A stretch of 64,000 nucleotides of DNA, from NCBI GenBank assembly GCA_029237695.1, contig CM055266.1, positions 112,609,370 to 112,673,369 of the forward strand, written 5' to 3'. The position numbers were made by a program, and so were the translations under genes. The notes under the pieces are model-generated. The model did no database searches. It was not told the origin of the DNA and saw only the letters and a program-made list of their open reading frames with translations. The DNA comes from Conchocele bisecta. Lineage: Eukaryota > Mollusca > Bivalvia > Lucinida > Thyasiridae. This document shows positions 10,878 to 21,744 of the stretch, piece after piece. Each line of letters begins with the position of its first letter. Position 1 is the stretch's first letter.

Positions 10878-11752
10878 TTTCATAAATGATATGAACCCAC
10901 GTACAATAACGTTGTAGTGAATTTGATTGGTCGGCTTATCAGTATAAAATATGTTTTTTTTTATATATTATACGCGTTAATCGTACGTCACACGAACAAG
11001 TCGAATAATGTTCAAAAAGGCTTGTTGTATTGCTTGTTTGATTGCGCGACAGTACCTAGCTAATATGGCCTGGACGCTCTCGCATTTTAAACAAGATTAG
11101 AAACTACAGTGGGTGAATAAAATTACTACATGTATTACTAGATGTACTACATACAATAATTGCTCCAGTTTCCTCCAGTACAGTTTAGTAATACGATGTT
11201 TCTATAAAGATCAAAACCGTATAATGTATAGGACATTTGTATTATAGTCATGCATTGTTATATCAAATTCAAATTGCAAATCATTTACACGACCATATTT
11301 CGAAGATTTATCTACATTCTTTTTTTATTTACATTTGTTCTGAGCTACGGTCAGTTTTTTTCAATAGTGTTATTTAGATGTTACGTCACTGGTTTTGACG
11401 TAACACGTCATGAAATTCACGTTGGTGTTAATTTGGGAACTGTATTGAAAATATAGGTCTTAAAATCATTGTACCGACTTTGAATTAGGAATACGTTGAA
11501 ATTGTAGAATATAAATGACATTTGCATAACTGCATACTAGGAATAAACGACATAACTTGAGAATTAATTGAAAGAATAAAGCTATGGGCTGTTACGTTTA
11601 CTGTATTAAGAAAAACAATTGTTCTGTTTAAAGTGCGTGGCATGCACTTATTGTTTTACGTCATTTTCTCGCAATTCACAGAACAGCAACGATGGCGGCC
11701 AATAGCGTGACGTTATTGACAACGACGATGAACGTCATGTATGTTAATGGTG
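10878..11752. other. No gene recognised
   Basis: AT-rich with poly-T stretches near 10952 and 11321. A hydrophobic plus-strand ORF (11250-11456) results from T-rich codons and is not considered a gene. Confidence 0.3.
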
Positions 11753-11966
11753 TTAACCCTTACTACACTGAATTAAATGCTGTCGTCTGCTGGATATGTT
11801 TTATTTTCAATATTTCTCGACAAAAACCTGGTTTTGACAGCACATGAGAATCATCTCCACTGGAGACGATTCTCATGTGCTATCAAAACCAGGTTTTTGT
11901 TACGAATTTAATGAAAAATGAAAAACTGCAGACGGCAATTTCCGTCAACAGCGTAGGAAGGGTTAA
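11753..11966. mobile_element. TTAA-flanked piggyBac-like MITE
   Basis: Bounded by TTAACCCTT at the left and AAGGGTTAA at the right. That is a TTAA target duplication with CCCTT-type ends, as in piggyBac elements. The interior is a long hairpin with arms AAAACCTGGTTTTGACAGCA and AACCAGGTTTTTG around CATGAGAATC. No transposase is present. Relatives with the same ends are at 23823, 40167 and 41081. Confidence 0.75.
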
Positions 11967-12701
11967 ACACACTTTAACGAATCAACAACGTCGCGCGACG
12001 TCATATAGGGCTAATTGAATGTACTGGGAAATAAACACAAAACCGTACATTGAATTGGCGTTTCCATTATGAAGCTATGGACAGTGTAAATATTGGGGTA
12101 TAAACGTGTAAAAGTCCATCCATACCAATACCATAGAGTCATCGTTCAGTACAATTGCACTTACATATGCCGCAATAAAACATTAAGACTTTAACAAATA
12201 ATCATTTATTCCGATAGTTTCACTAAGTACGTACTATCTTCACCCAATAAGTGGATATTTGCTATTATTTGTACTGGCATCGTCGGCTTCTTTGTTCTCT
12301 ATCCGCGTACCAGTCACTGTCGGATGTTGCTCTTGTTGTTGTTGTGCTGTCAGATATCTGTCAGAATCACACGCTAGGTTTGTTGGAGGCGCCATTGCAT
12401 ATGTAAATATGGTTGTACAAAGTCCGCTAAGCTGCACGTGCTATTGTTTTGTGTTGAATCATGACACGCATTGAAATCACTTGTTCTCCTTTATGACATC
12501 ACATCGATAATGTCCGATATTTTCAGAAAAATAAGTGTCGTTTTTTTCACATTTTAGATTTATGTTCAAGTCAGTTATTGTAAAAAGTGTACCACATTTT
12601 GCTGGTCATTCCGTCTGTGTGTCATCAATTTAAACCCATTCTTTCCCGCCGCCACTGGGCCCACTGACATCAACCATCGTGGTCCCAATACCATTACAGA
12701 G
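11967..12701. other. No gene recognised
   Basis: Two opposite-strand ORFs near 12240-12474 overlap each other completely and contain a (CTTGTTGTTG)-type run. Neither has a recognisable product. Confidence 0.3.
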
Positions 12702-12998
12702 CTGGGCCGTTTCTTACTAAATTTCGTACGATTAAAAGTTAAAATTTAGGATCGTCTTAAAATTTACATCAATACAGACTATGCTCAATACATGTAAATC
12801 CAATAAATTTAGGATCGTCTGGAAATTTCAATTGATGAATTTACATTTATTGAGCATATGCAGCCTATGCTCAATAAATGTAAATCCAATAATTGTTTAC
12901 AAGAAAACGTTGTTAATGTGAAATTACAGACTACCAAAATTTTGCACTTACGCACATTTTAGTCGTACGACGTTTACATGTAGTGAAAAGCGCCCCTG
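12702..12998. mobile_element. MITE family F copy with internal duplication
   Basis: CTGGGCCGTTTCTTACTAAA at the left and AGCGCCCCTG at the right. The segment TTTAGGATCGTCTGGAAA and part of the palindrome occur twice (about 12745 and 12808), so the left arm has been partly duplicated. Confidence 0.7.
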
Positions 12999-13017
12999 GT
13001 AAACTTGAGTCGTTACG

Positions 13018-13256
13018 TCATTCAAGTGGTCCACAATGAAAGTAGGCCAACTCCTCCTCATTACCCGACGAGTCGATGCTAGCAAAACTTGGCACAGCAG
13101 ATCGTTGGCTAAGAATAGCAAGAAAGTTGTCCAAGGGTTTCTTGCTATTCTTAGTAGTCTTATCAATGATTAGTTGCGGGCAGTAACTCTGCAAAGCTTC
13201 AATCCCGTTCATGCTACTCACGGTACGGTCATTTTGCAGAGTTACTTCCCGCAAAT
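13018..13256. repeat. Two adjoining stem-loops
   Basis: The first stem is TAAGAATAGCAAGAAA (about 13109) with TTTCTTGCTATTCTTA (about 13138). The second is GCGGGCAGTAACTCTGCA (13167) with TGCAGAGTTACTTCCCGC (13234). A 78-codon minus-strand ORF crosses both. It has no recognisable domain, and a hairpin origin explains it better than a gene. Confidence 0.5.
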
Positions 13257-13579
13257 AATAATTGATGGGAGTGATCAGTTAGATGATATAAAGTACAAAT
13301 TTCTGAAGTATTTATTTTCCGTAAAATATCGGAGATAAGTTTATTTTTTTTATTTTTCAAGTTCATGTTTACGGACACTTTACTCTGCATGTATCCCAGA
13401 GCTCCAGGTAAGCTACGCATTTGCGTAAATACCCAATTAAAATGCCCAAAATGCCTCAATTGAAATCAGAAGTAGTGAGTATCAAAAGGCAATGAGAACA
13501 ATTGTGGTACCTTTATCATGCTGCAGAAAACAATAAACAGCCACAAATATAGCATATTTATTTAATTTTTCCATGAAGA

Positions 13580-13650
13580 CACATCGTGGTATTTCATTAG
13601 AATTGTCTCCAAGGAGACAATTCTAATGCAATGCCAAGACATGTTTTTAT
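13580..13650. repeat. Hairpin resembling the family I core
   Basis: Palindrome TTAGAATTGTCTCC / GGAGACAATTCTAA, with outer arms of weaker match. Its shape and the ATTGTCTCC-type loop resemble the cores at 11840 and 23950, but TTAA-CCCTT ends are not visible. Confidence 0.45.
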
Positions 13651-13880
13651 TTCGAAACAAACTATTCAATAATTACTGTCTGTTGATGTGTAAACAGTAG
13701 TGTGATTTTATTTTACCCAATTAAAATGTTGAAATACCCAATTGCGTCAGAAATGATGGAGTAACAATACTCAATTACTAATTCCTTATCTGGAGCACTG
13801 TATCCCTCGAATTCGGGTGGATTTCGTTGGTTTTGGGTCCTGTGTAGATCCTTCGCAGATGTAGCCTCCCCACTACATAC

Positions 13881-13966
13881 ATTATTTTTATTATACTGAA
13901 TTTATTACATTATCACAGCCATTATGGCTGTGGTAATGTAATAAATTCAGTATAATAAAAATAATG
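13881..13966. repeat. Solo core palindrome of MITE G
   Basis: ATTATTTTTATTATACTGAA through its complement, the central hairpin of family G without the outer CAGTAGCC ends or GCAAAGTATAC blocks. Either a deletion derivative or an independently mobile hairpin. Confidence 0.75.
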
Positions 13967-14002
13967 ATGAACGGGGTTATGAAGAAAGTGATGGAAGCTT
14001 AT

Positions 14003-14306
14003 ATAGAGAATAGTAGGTTAGTGCCGTGAATGGGTAAACATATCTGGCAAGGCTCAGGAAACGGGATGGGCGAGGCTTTGCCGAGCACATCCCGTTTCCG
14101 TGCCGCGCCAGATATTTGTTCCCATTCACGGCACTAACCTACTATTCTATGTATCCCGTCAACACCTACAAATGGATGTAACCTGCAAATATATAACCCC
14201 ACCCACCGCACATATTCATACGCAGTGATTAGGTCGTATTGACATGATATCAAAAATGTTCACGGTACCGTGTTTCACGGCACATACGCACTGTGTTGAC
14301 GGGATA
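14003..14306 (-). mobile_element. Composite MITE family B copy, reverse orientation
   Basis: Part 2 (AGAATAGTAGGTTAGTGCCG to CGGCACTAACCTACTATTCT) comes first. Part 1 follows, beginning GTATCCCGTCAACACC and ending GTGTTGACGGGATA. This is the exact mirror of the order at 6675. Confidence 0.8.
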
Positions 14307-14740
14307 AACGTTTTTCTCCTAGTTATACGCATGCATGTGTCGGATCTTATCTCTCTGTCTGTCTAATAACCGTTTACATTCATGCATCAGACATATGTTG
14401 CAGATTAACTATTTTTAGGTATCTGTTTCCAGAGTAACCATGTTACATAGCATATTATATCGAGTGGTTAAAAATAATTACCCCAACTTTCAAATTCTCA
14501 TATCTCACAATCTATGCAAAAAGAATGATATCAGTATGATTCATCACAGTATCATCACTTCATGCAATGGCCTTTGACAACTAAACGGATCAACTTTATC
14601 GTTTTAATAGTACCAATGTGAGGCTAAAATACAACTTGAAGAGCCAAACATGAAAATGCAGGAATTCATTAAATACTAAAAGAATGGAAATTTCAAAACG
14701 TAAACCATAATGTCAAATTTCTAAGCACCAGAACATTTAT

Positions 14741-14982
14741 ATGCAGTGGATTTGCTCAAATATACAAACATGCATGTCTACCTGACATTGTCTGACTGAC
14801 TTTGTTTGACGTATTTCAAAATGTCCATTGCTAATTCGCGTTTACTTGCGTTTATTATCAATATGCAGTGGATTTGCTCAAATATACAAATATGCATGTC
14901 TACCTGACATTGTCTGACTGACTTTGTTTGACGTATTTCAAAATGTCCATTGCTAATTCGCGTTTACTTGCGTTTATTATCA
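14741..14982 (+). repeat. 121-bp tandem duplication
   Basis: The segment beginning TATGCAGTGGATTTGCTC at 14741 is repeated from 14862 with almost no differences, including the phrase TGACATTGTCTGACTGAC. The near identity points to a recent event or an assembly duplication. Confidence 0.85.
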
Positions 14983-15087
14983 ATCCGTTTATTTCTCTTT
15001 ACTTAATCTGGGTGGGTGGCAGGTGGGAGAATGCGATGGGTAAATTAACGATCGGGGTTCATCCTTACCGGAATTTCGACTGGAGAC

Positions 15088-15318
15088 CAGGGGCCCGTTT
15101 CACTAAACTTCGTACGACTAAAATCTTCGTAAGTGAAACTTTAGGATCGTCTGTAAATTCCAATTGATGGATTTACATTTATTGAGCATAGGCTGCTAAT
15201 GCAGCCTATGCTCAATAAATGTAAATCCAATAATTGTTTACAAGAAAATATTTTTAATGTGAAACTTACGAACTTACGAACATTTTAGTCGTACGAAGTT
15301 TAGTGAAACGGGCCCCTG
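15088..15318. mobile_element. MITE family F nested in the retroelement
   Basis: CAGGGGCCCGTTTCACTAAA to GTGAAACGGGCCCCTG, fully symmetrical with the central palindrome around GGCTGCTAATGCAGCC. The equivalent site of the reverse copy (near 23262-23275, reading CCAGGTCTCCAGTCGG) lacks it. Confidence 0.9.
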
Positions 15319-15458
15319 GTTTGGCCCTCATATACATCTTTGGCATTCTGTATGTGACAGTTGAATCTGGTTATCCCCCTTATGTGAGTATTACGATTAT
15401 TCGTAATCCTATTTACGGGAAGGGGCCAAGTGACTTTGGTGTGGTATGGACCTGTCAC

Positions 15459-15749
15459 CTGTAGCCTATTTCATCAACATTGCAAAGTATACTTTGAGGG
15501 AGAAATTTTCAATTTTATGAGAAATTTATTCATTTTTATTATACTGAATTTATTACATTATCACAAACATTTTGGCTGTGATAATGTAATACATTCAGTA
15601 TAATGATTCTACATACTGTAAATCATCAAATATATGTAGTCGTTAGTTCTATATGAAATAATACATTTCAGGAAAAATAAATGATTACTCCCTCAAAGTA
15701 TGCTTTGCTAGATAAGTATACTTTGCAATTTTGATGAAATCGGCTACAG
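15459..15749. mobile_element. MITE family G nested in the retroelement
   Basis: CTGTAGCCTATTTCATCAAC at the left and GATGAAATCGGCTACAG at the right, with a central TTATCACAAACATTTTGGC hairpin (one arm mutated). One GCAAAGTATAC sub-terminal block is missing at the left. The reverse copy at about 23125-23140 is uninterrupted here. Confidence 0.9.
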
Positions 15750-16303
15750 GTCAGGGTCAGGTTATTCTAATTTCAGGGCTGAATATATTTTTTCTCGATG
15801 TAAATATTCTGTTCTGATGTTGCCCGGTCTTACATGACCTTAGCTGTTGATAGGCCGTTAAACACCAATAAACAAACAAACAAACAAACAAACAAACTTA
15901 ATCTGGTGGATTTGCGATTTTCACAAACTTCCGGTACTGACGGTATGCGCCTGCGATTTGGTGTGTGTGCATGCCAAGATGTGATTGTAGATCCAAACTG
16001 CAACTTACATTATTGTTTATAGAAATGGTCAGACACGTTTTGATCACTCTCTTTCAATTAACTCCGGCATTTTACTTTTTGGATCGTGATTTATGTTGCT
16101 ATCGCCACACGGTCAATAACAAGGCTACCAGTTGAAAATGTTCGATGTACAACATGGATTGACAGCACTGCATGAAGTGATTGATATAATGAAATATTAT
16201 ATTGAAATATTTTGTATAGGTTTTTACATATGGCAATTTGAAAGTTGGGGTTACGTAATTCCAAATTGTCTTGTGTATACATTTAAATCATACTATTCAA
16301 TGA

Positions 16304-16640
16304 TATCCCGTCAACACAGTGCGTATGTGCCGTTAAACACGGTGCCGTGAAACATTGTTGATATCCTGTCAATACGACCTAATCACTGCGTATGAATATG
16401 TGCGGTTGACATACTAGTCGATTCTCCGATTTTGAGGATGCGACTGGGGTTAGATTTTGCATATTAAAGCTATTTGTAATGTTGACGGGATAAATAGAAT
16501 AATAGGTTAGTGCCATGAATGGGAAACATATTTGGCGCGGCACGTAAACGGGATGTGCTCGGTAGAGCCTCGCCGATCCCGTTTCCTGAGCCTTGCCAGA
16601 TATGTTTTCCCATTCACGGCACTAACCTACTATTCTCTAT
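16304..16640 (+). mobile_element. Composite MITE family B copy
   Basis: TATCCCGTCAACACAG to TGACGGGATA (part 1), then AGAATAATAGGTTAGTGCC to GGCACTAACCTACTATTCTC (part 2). Part 1 carries about 35 extra bases after TATGTGCGGTTGAC relative to other copies. Confidence 0.8.
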
Positions 16641-16858
16641 CTAATTTCCTTATTTCGGAACCAAAGTATATGTTGTGACCACTCATTTGAACCGTCTCGG
16701 CGAGACGGTTCAAATGAGGACCACTCATTTGAACCGTCTCGGCGAGACGGTTCAAATGAGTGGTCACAACATATACTTCTGATGAGAAATTAAGAAATTA
16801 TTGAGCCTTGCCGGATATGTTTTCCTATTCACGGCACTAACCTACTATTCTCTATATA
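16641..16858. mobile_element. Hairpin element D joined to a B terminus
   Basis: The D hairpin (GTTGTGACCACTCATTTG, AACCGTCTCGGCGAGACGGT and complement) is here in a doubled form. From about 16802 it continues directly into the last part of family B (GAGCCTTGCCGGATATG to CACTAACCTACTATTCTC). The same D-plus-B join, inverted and with one hairpin, is at 32574-32728, so the chimera is itself a repeated unit. Confidence 0.75.
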
Positions 16859-16890
16859 TATGACCACATTACATTATGCAACTATATCTA

Positions 16891-17893
16891 CTGTCTGATT
16901 CACGAAACCTGCCCACATTTCACGGCCATATGAACAACGCAAATGCAATATTAACTTTTACAAAAATTAAGAATGGACTTTCTTTTTATTTCGTAAACTT
17001 TGGTCAAATATTGATTTTATTACGAAAACTTATTTCTCTATTAGAATTTAAAGGTACATGCCCACTCAGTAGGCACAACATGTGTAAATAAGTGTAAAAG
17101 TGTGTCACTATTCCACCAGTTCTAAAAATTACTAGTGCCCGCTATACAGGTATAATCATTTAGTAATATGTATTTTACTGATAGTGACGTGCGGTGGTAT
17201 CAGGCTATTTTCATATGCAAATGAGGCATGATATTTTTTAATTATTTATAAAAATTAAATGCGTCACCTAAAAAAATAATATTTTCGACAGATTATAAAA
17301 TATGATCATTGCATATCAAAATATAAATACAGAGAATAAATAGTAATGTCCGATAACATTATAAGGAAACACGGTTATCGCCCCCTCATATCAGTGTGGA
17401 AATTCACGTCCGATATAAAATGTATAATAATGCCAATCAATACGTGGGGAAATGGTGAATGAATATTTTGCCAGGAAATGTGTCAGATGATGTCTGATAT
17501 AAAGAGCATGTTGTGCCTACTGAGTGGGCATGTACCTTTAACACGGGTGAAAAGAGGTGGATAACATGGAGGAGTCGAAAGAATTGACTCTGAAACCTGG
17601 CTAGATGGCTTGGAAATAATATAACTTAAAAGAAAACGAAAGTTAAATTTTGAAAATCGGTCCACTATTTTTTAAATTAGAAAAATTTCCCTCATCTTCG
17701 CCCTGTGAAGATGTCTATGGGGATTTAACATGGGAAAATGTTCGTAATACAATCAATATTGGATCAAATTTCACAAAATAAAAAGAAGGCTCATTCTGAA
17801 ATTTTGATAAAATTTAATATTACCGGGAAAAAAATATTGCTTTTGCATTGTTTATATGGCTGTAAAATTTGGGTAGGTTTCCTGAAACAGACA
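16891..17893. mobile_element. MITE family E copy, split by family J
   Basis: Ends CTGTCTGATTCACGAAAC and CCTGAAACAGACA. It matches the uninterrupted copy at 59309-59864 on either side of an insertion at 17048-17541. The right half contains AAAAAGAAGGCTCATTCTG, shared with that copy. Confidence 0.8.
17048..17541. mobile_element. TTAA-flanked MITE family J nested in E
   Basis: Terminal inverted repeats AGGTACATGCCCACTCAG and CTGAGTGGGCATGTACCT of about 31 bp, each bounded by TTAA. The sister E copy reads GGAATTTAACATGG at the same place (59480-59492) with one TTAA, so the TTAA duplication is directly demonstrated. About 494 bp, no coding capacity. TTAA use fits piggyBac or Kolobok types. Confidence 0.85.
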
Positions 17894-17913
17894 ATAGTGA
17901 GTGTGAATGGTTG

Positions 17914-18176
17914 ATAGAGAATAGTAGGTTAGTGCCGTGAATGGGAAAAAATATCTGGCAAGGCTCAGGAAACGGGATCGGCGAGGCTCTACCGAGCACA
18001 TCCCGTTTCCGTGCCGCGCCAGATATTTTTTCCCATTCACGGCACTAACCTACTATTCTATTTATCCCGTCAACACCTACAAATGGCTGTAAAATGCAAA
18101 AATAGTATTGACTGGATATCAAAAATGTTTCACGGCACCGTGTTTCACGGCACATACGCACTATGTTGACGGGATA
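17914..18176 (-). mobile_element. Composite MITE family B copy, reverse
   Basis: Part 2 then part 1, ending GTTGACGGGATA. Part 1 is shortened: after AAATGCAAAAATAG it skips to TATTGACTGGATATC, losing the ACTGCGTATGAATATG segment. Confidence 0.8.
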
Positions 18177-18355
18177 AATGACAATATTATGTTCTACCGA
18201 TTGTGAATGGTTTACCCGTGTGTGTGCCTGTGCCTTTGCATGTTGACGGCCTGCTGACAAAATGGACTATGAGTGTATATCCAGACTACACAGTTCTGCC
18301 AGTGTAACTGATTTTATAAACGCGTGAATGGACCGCGATTGGACGATTCCGGCCT

Positions 18356-18466
18356 TACTGCTGGATGTGACTGAGAAATTGGGTGTACGGCACATGCGGT
18401 CAGTGTAGACTCAGATCAGCGCGGAGTCTGATCTGGATCTATGCTGGTCGCAAAGTCAAAGTCGCA
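18356..18466. mobile_element. Partial MITE family A
   Basis: GATGTGACTGAGAAATT, then GTCAGTGTAGACTCAGATCA and a hairpin GACTCAGATCAGCGCGG / GGAGTCTGATCTGG, ending GCTGGTCGCAAAG. Right end lost. Confidence 0.6.
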
Positions 18467-18516
18467 CCGTTGTCTACGTTTATGACCTAAATAATATTTC
18501 ATTAACAGAATAACAA

Positions 18517-18628
18517 CCAGGGCCCTGTTGCTCAAAACCTCTGTTAGCTTAACAGACTGTTAAATCCTTAGCAATGCTAAGGATTTAACAGTCTGTTAAG
18601 CTAACAGAAGCTTTGAGCAACCAGGCCC
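18517..18628. mobile_element. Hairpin MITE family M
   Basis: Almost the whole 110 bp is one palindrome: CTGTTAGCTTAACAGACTG, TTAAATCCTTAGC, loop AATGCT, then the complement. Outer ends CCAGGGCCCTGTTGCTC and GAGCAACCAGGCCC. Three tandem copies of the same core stand at 37160-37515. Confidence 0.8.
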
Positions 18629-18645
18629 AGACTACTGAGACAACA

Positions 18646-18821
18646 CCACAAGCATTCGGCGTATTTCGGAAACCAGCAGTATTGCTATATGAACTGTCGG
18701 TAACACTGTATACATTACAATGGTTACTTCCCTTGAGATTGACATGACGTCATTTGCTTTGTTATTTATAGTTCATATATAGTAATACCGACGACAGCCG
18801 AGATACGCCGAATGCCCGTGG
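18646..18821. mobile_element. Short inverted-repeat element N
   Basis: Left end CCACAAGCATTCGGCGTAT, right end ATACGCCGAATGCCCGTGG, an 18-20 bp imperfect terminal repeat. The sub-terminal GAACTGTCGGTAACAC and TAGTAATACCGACGACAG blocks are also opposed. No second copy in the window. Confidence 0.65.
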
Positions 18822-19208
18822 ATCACAATGGATGCTCATCTCGTAAGGTCCATTCTGTCAGCCGGCGGGCAGATTTTGTGCGGTTTCCATAAATGTAAGC
18901 ATATAGCACTGTGCACCCGCTTTCCTCTTATTTCGTGGGATGACGACTGTATATAAAGCAAATAAATTATTATTACACATCATATGTTTTTTTTCTGCTT
19001 TACTGTGTAGTTCCAACTTTGTTAATAGTAAATTTGAGGTGGCGTTCTGTACGTCACTGTCTATATCCGATCCAAGATGGCCGCTCTAAGTTGATATTTA
19101 TTCAAAAGTATAGCATAGACCTCATTCAACTAAATGCGCAACGTGACACTGACGTTGATCATTATTTCCCCTTGTGTGACTGTTTCTAAACATCACTGAA
19201 ACTAGAAT

Positions 19209-19596
19209 CAAGGTGCATGATCACGTGGTTACAACAACAACAACGACGTCGCCCACTCCAAAGTAAGTATTATTTGATAGTTTCCTTAATATGCAACGGA
19301 TCTTGATGAAATATGGTGCAGCAAATGCGTCTTCATGAGCTGCATTTTGGTGGTCTATGGAGTTTGACACAGACTTATGTCGTTTTTACGAAGAATCGAT
19401 TTCTGTGTCGGAGACACGGAAATCGATTCCTAAACGACAGCAGTTTGAGCGAAAATACAGAGACCACCAAATGCAAGACGCGTTTGATGCGCCATATTTC
19501 ATAAAATTCCGTTGCATAATAAGGACACTATAAAAGAATACGTACTTTGAATCGGTACTTGTTGTTGTTGTTAGTACCACGTGATCATACACCTTG
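19209..19596. mobile_element. MITE family O copy 2, 5-bp target duplication
   Basis: Same ends as the copy at 7405. Flanked by AGAAT on both sides (19204-19208 and 19597-19601), a second independent 5-bp duplication with a different sequence. The centre holds a distinct hairpin, AATCGATTTCTGTGTC with GACACGGAAATCGATT. Confidence 0.85.
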
Positions 19597-19712
19597 AGAA
19601 TATTACACAACATGTTGATAAGTTTGCCACATATGTATTGTACGGTAAGTCCGAATAGGTGTTTCTTGACCAATACAACTGTACTTAATTTGACTTGTTG
19701 AACATACATTGT

Positions 19713-20297
19713 ATATGGCTGCAACTGGAGAAGTGGGGCTTATGGGATATGTCACCAGTGTAGCTCTTGATCAAATAATGCACACTCCTCTAGCCTGATA
19801 ACGGCCTGTATCCCGTCAACACTGTGCGTATGTGCCGTGAAACACGGTGCCGTGAAATAGTTTTGATATCCTGTCACTACGACCTAATCACGGCGTATGA
19901 ATATGTGCAGTGGATGTGGTTATTTGTATTGCATTTTAAAGCTACTTGTAGATGTTGACGGGATAAATAGAATAGTAGGTTAGTGCCGTGAATGGGAAAT
20001 CATATCTGGCGCGGCACGGAAACGGGATGTGCTCGGCAGAGCCTCACCCATCCCGTTCATACGCCTTTCCAGATATGTTTTCCCATTCAGGGCACTAACC
20101 TACTATTCTCTATGTATTGCTTGCTAGAAGCATGACGGGTGTTCTATTGGTGAAATAGCGACGAGTGCAGATCCTGTCAGACTGTGCGGATGCTTCAATG
20201 AATATAGATCGTTATTAGCCTACAGCAGTGTGATATATGATCAGGAGCTACATTTGTCACAAGTCACAAAAGCTCCATTTCTCCAGTCACAACCACA
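19713..20297. mobile_element. MITE family A copy split by composite B
   Basis: Left half starts TATGGCTGCAACTGGAG, right half ends TTTCTCCAGTCACAACCACA. Between them, at 19809-20113, sits a complete family B element. Removing it restores the usual A order CTGATAA, then TATTGCTTG. Confidence 0.85.
19809..20113 (+). mobile_element. Composite MITE family B nested in A
   Basis: TATCCCGTCAACACTGTGCG to GTTGACGGGATA, then AGAATAGTAGGTTAGTGCC to GGGCACTAACCTACTATTCT. Inserted at the TA that precedes TTGCTTG in family A. Confidence 0.85.
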
Positions 20298-20358
20298 AGT
20301 ATGCCTTGTCGTGACCGTCAATTTTGTAAATGGACATACAAACTGGATCTGTCGAGCA

Positions 20359-20790
20359 TCAGACAACTAAGAGATCACCAATATGCAGTGCCAATCACAT
20401 CAGACAACTAAGAGATCACCAATATGCAGTGCCAATCACATCAGCAACTTAGAGATCACCAATATGCAGTGCCAATCACATCAGCAACTTAGAGATCACC
20501 AATATGCAGTGCCAATCACATCAGCAACTAAGATCCACCAATATGCAGTGCCAATCACTGACAACTTAAGAGATCACCAATAGCAGTGCCAATCACATCA
20601 GACTAGAGATCCCAATATGCCATGCCAATCACATCAGACAACTAAGAGATCACCAATATGCAGTGCCAATCACATCAGACAACTTAAGAGATCACCAATA
20701 TGCAGTGCCAATCACATCAGCAACTTAGAGATCACCAATATGCAGTGCCAATCACATCAGCCAAGATATCACCAATATGCGGATCACCAA
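20359..20790 (+). repeat. 41-bp minisatellite
   Basis: About ten units of a 40-42 bp repeat containing AGATCACCAATATGCAGTG and CCAATCACATCAG. Units vary by short deletions (AACTAAGAGATC, AACTTAGAGATC, CTAGAGATCC). A displaced half unit recurs at about 20848-20866. Confidence 0.9.
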
Positions 20791-20890
20791 TCTAACACAT
20801 ACACCTATGTGCCCAAACAACACAAGCACCTAGAGAAACATCAGAAGCAGTGCCAATCACATCAGCAACTTAATCAACATTACACAGATC

Positions 20891-21424
20891 TACTCGTTTA
20901 TTATATTGCTGACTTGGCAGGAAAACATTTCCATGTCTCCATATGTTAGTTACTGGACTAGGAGAGATAACTCACTCGAAGAACATACCGGTATGTGTAC
21001 ATATGTAAATGTCACTCTTTATCAAACGACAAACAAATTCATGATTATATACCAACGGTATATACATGTACTTTCAATATGTTTGACCATTAAATGTTCA
21101 TTTACAAACTATTGTTAATATTTATTTAATAATCGAATGCATACTAGTTATAAACAAATGAATATAGACACAACTTTATTGTCATATAACTACTTCCATG
21201 GATAATAGATTATCTCTCACAAATGAGGAGACGACATTTTGCTGGTTTCAAAATGACCAATTGTTCCTTTGTGAGCATGATGGCTCGCTCACATGAGACT
21301 TAACACGACGTTTTAGACGGACCAGTAAAGAATTTCGTGCCATAGACTTTCCTATAGTTCTCCAACAACATTCAGAGCGTCAGGTTCGTCGGTAACTGTT
21401 ACTGTCCTTTTCTGACCTAGTTAT
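20891..21424. other. No gene recognised
   Basis: AT-rich sequence with no ORF of note and no repeat shared with the rest of the window. Confidence 0.3.
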
Positions 21425-21497
21425 CTGCCCCGTACCCCGCCACCACCCCCCCCCCCCCCTCCCTCCGACCCACCACCCCCCCCCCCCCCCCCTCCCC
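21425..21497. repeat. C-rich homopolymer tract
   Basis: Two long C runs separated by TCCCTCCGACCCACCA. Length in such tracts is unreliable in any assembly. Confidence 0.85.
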
Positions 21498-21744
21498 TAA
21501 AGTAAAGTATGTACGTGTATTATAATGTATTCGCTGGTTGGTTTCCTGTGTATGTCAGGACTCTGCATCAAACACATTACACCATATGGCATTATCTGCT
21601 ACTTTAAATATGTATAGGTTATTTATTGTGTATGTGGATATATGCACGAGTTCCGTGCGTGCGATATTGTGCTACATTTTCATTTTCATTTACCTTATAG
21701 TTAAGGGTGGGATTTGGCACGAAGACCTTCCATAACTGGACATA

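Larger units (their letters stand above)
14985..15897 (+). mobile_element. (CAAA)n-tailed retroelement with two MITE insertions
   Basis: The 3' end reads ACCTTAGCTGTTGATAGG, then CCGTTAAACACCAATAAAC and a (CAAA)n tail at 15871-15897, typical of a non-LTR or SINE-like 3' end. The body matches, in reverse, the copy at 22993-23360 (TTCGACTGGAGACC, GGGGCCAAGTGACTTTGG). MITE F (15088-15318) and MITE G (15459-15749) interrupt it at sites that are uninterrupted in the other copy. No ORF survives. Confidence 0.7.

Noticed and set aside
12240..12474. Opposite-strand ORFs around a TTGTTGTTG run
   Set aside because: The two frames fully overlap and derive from a low-complexity run.
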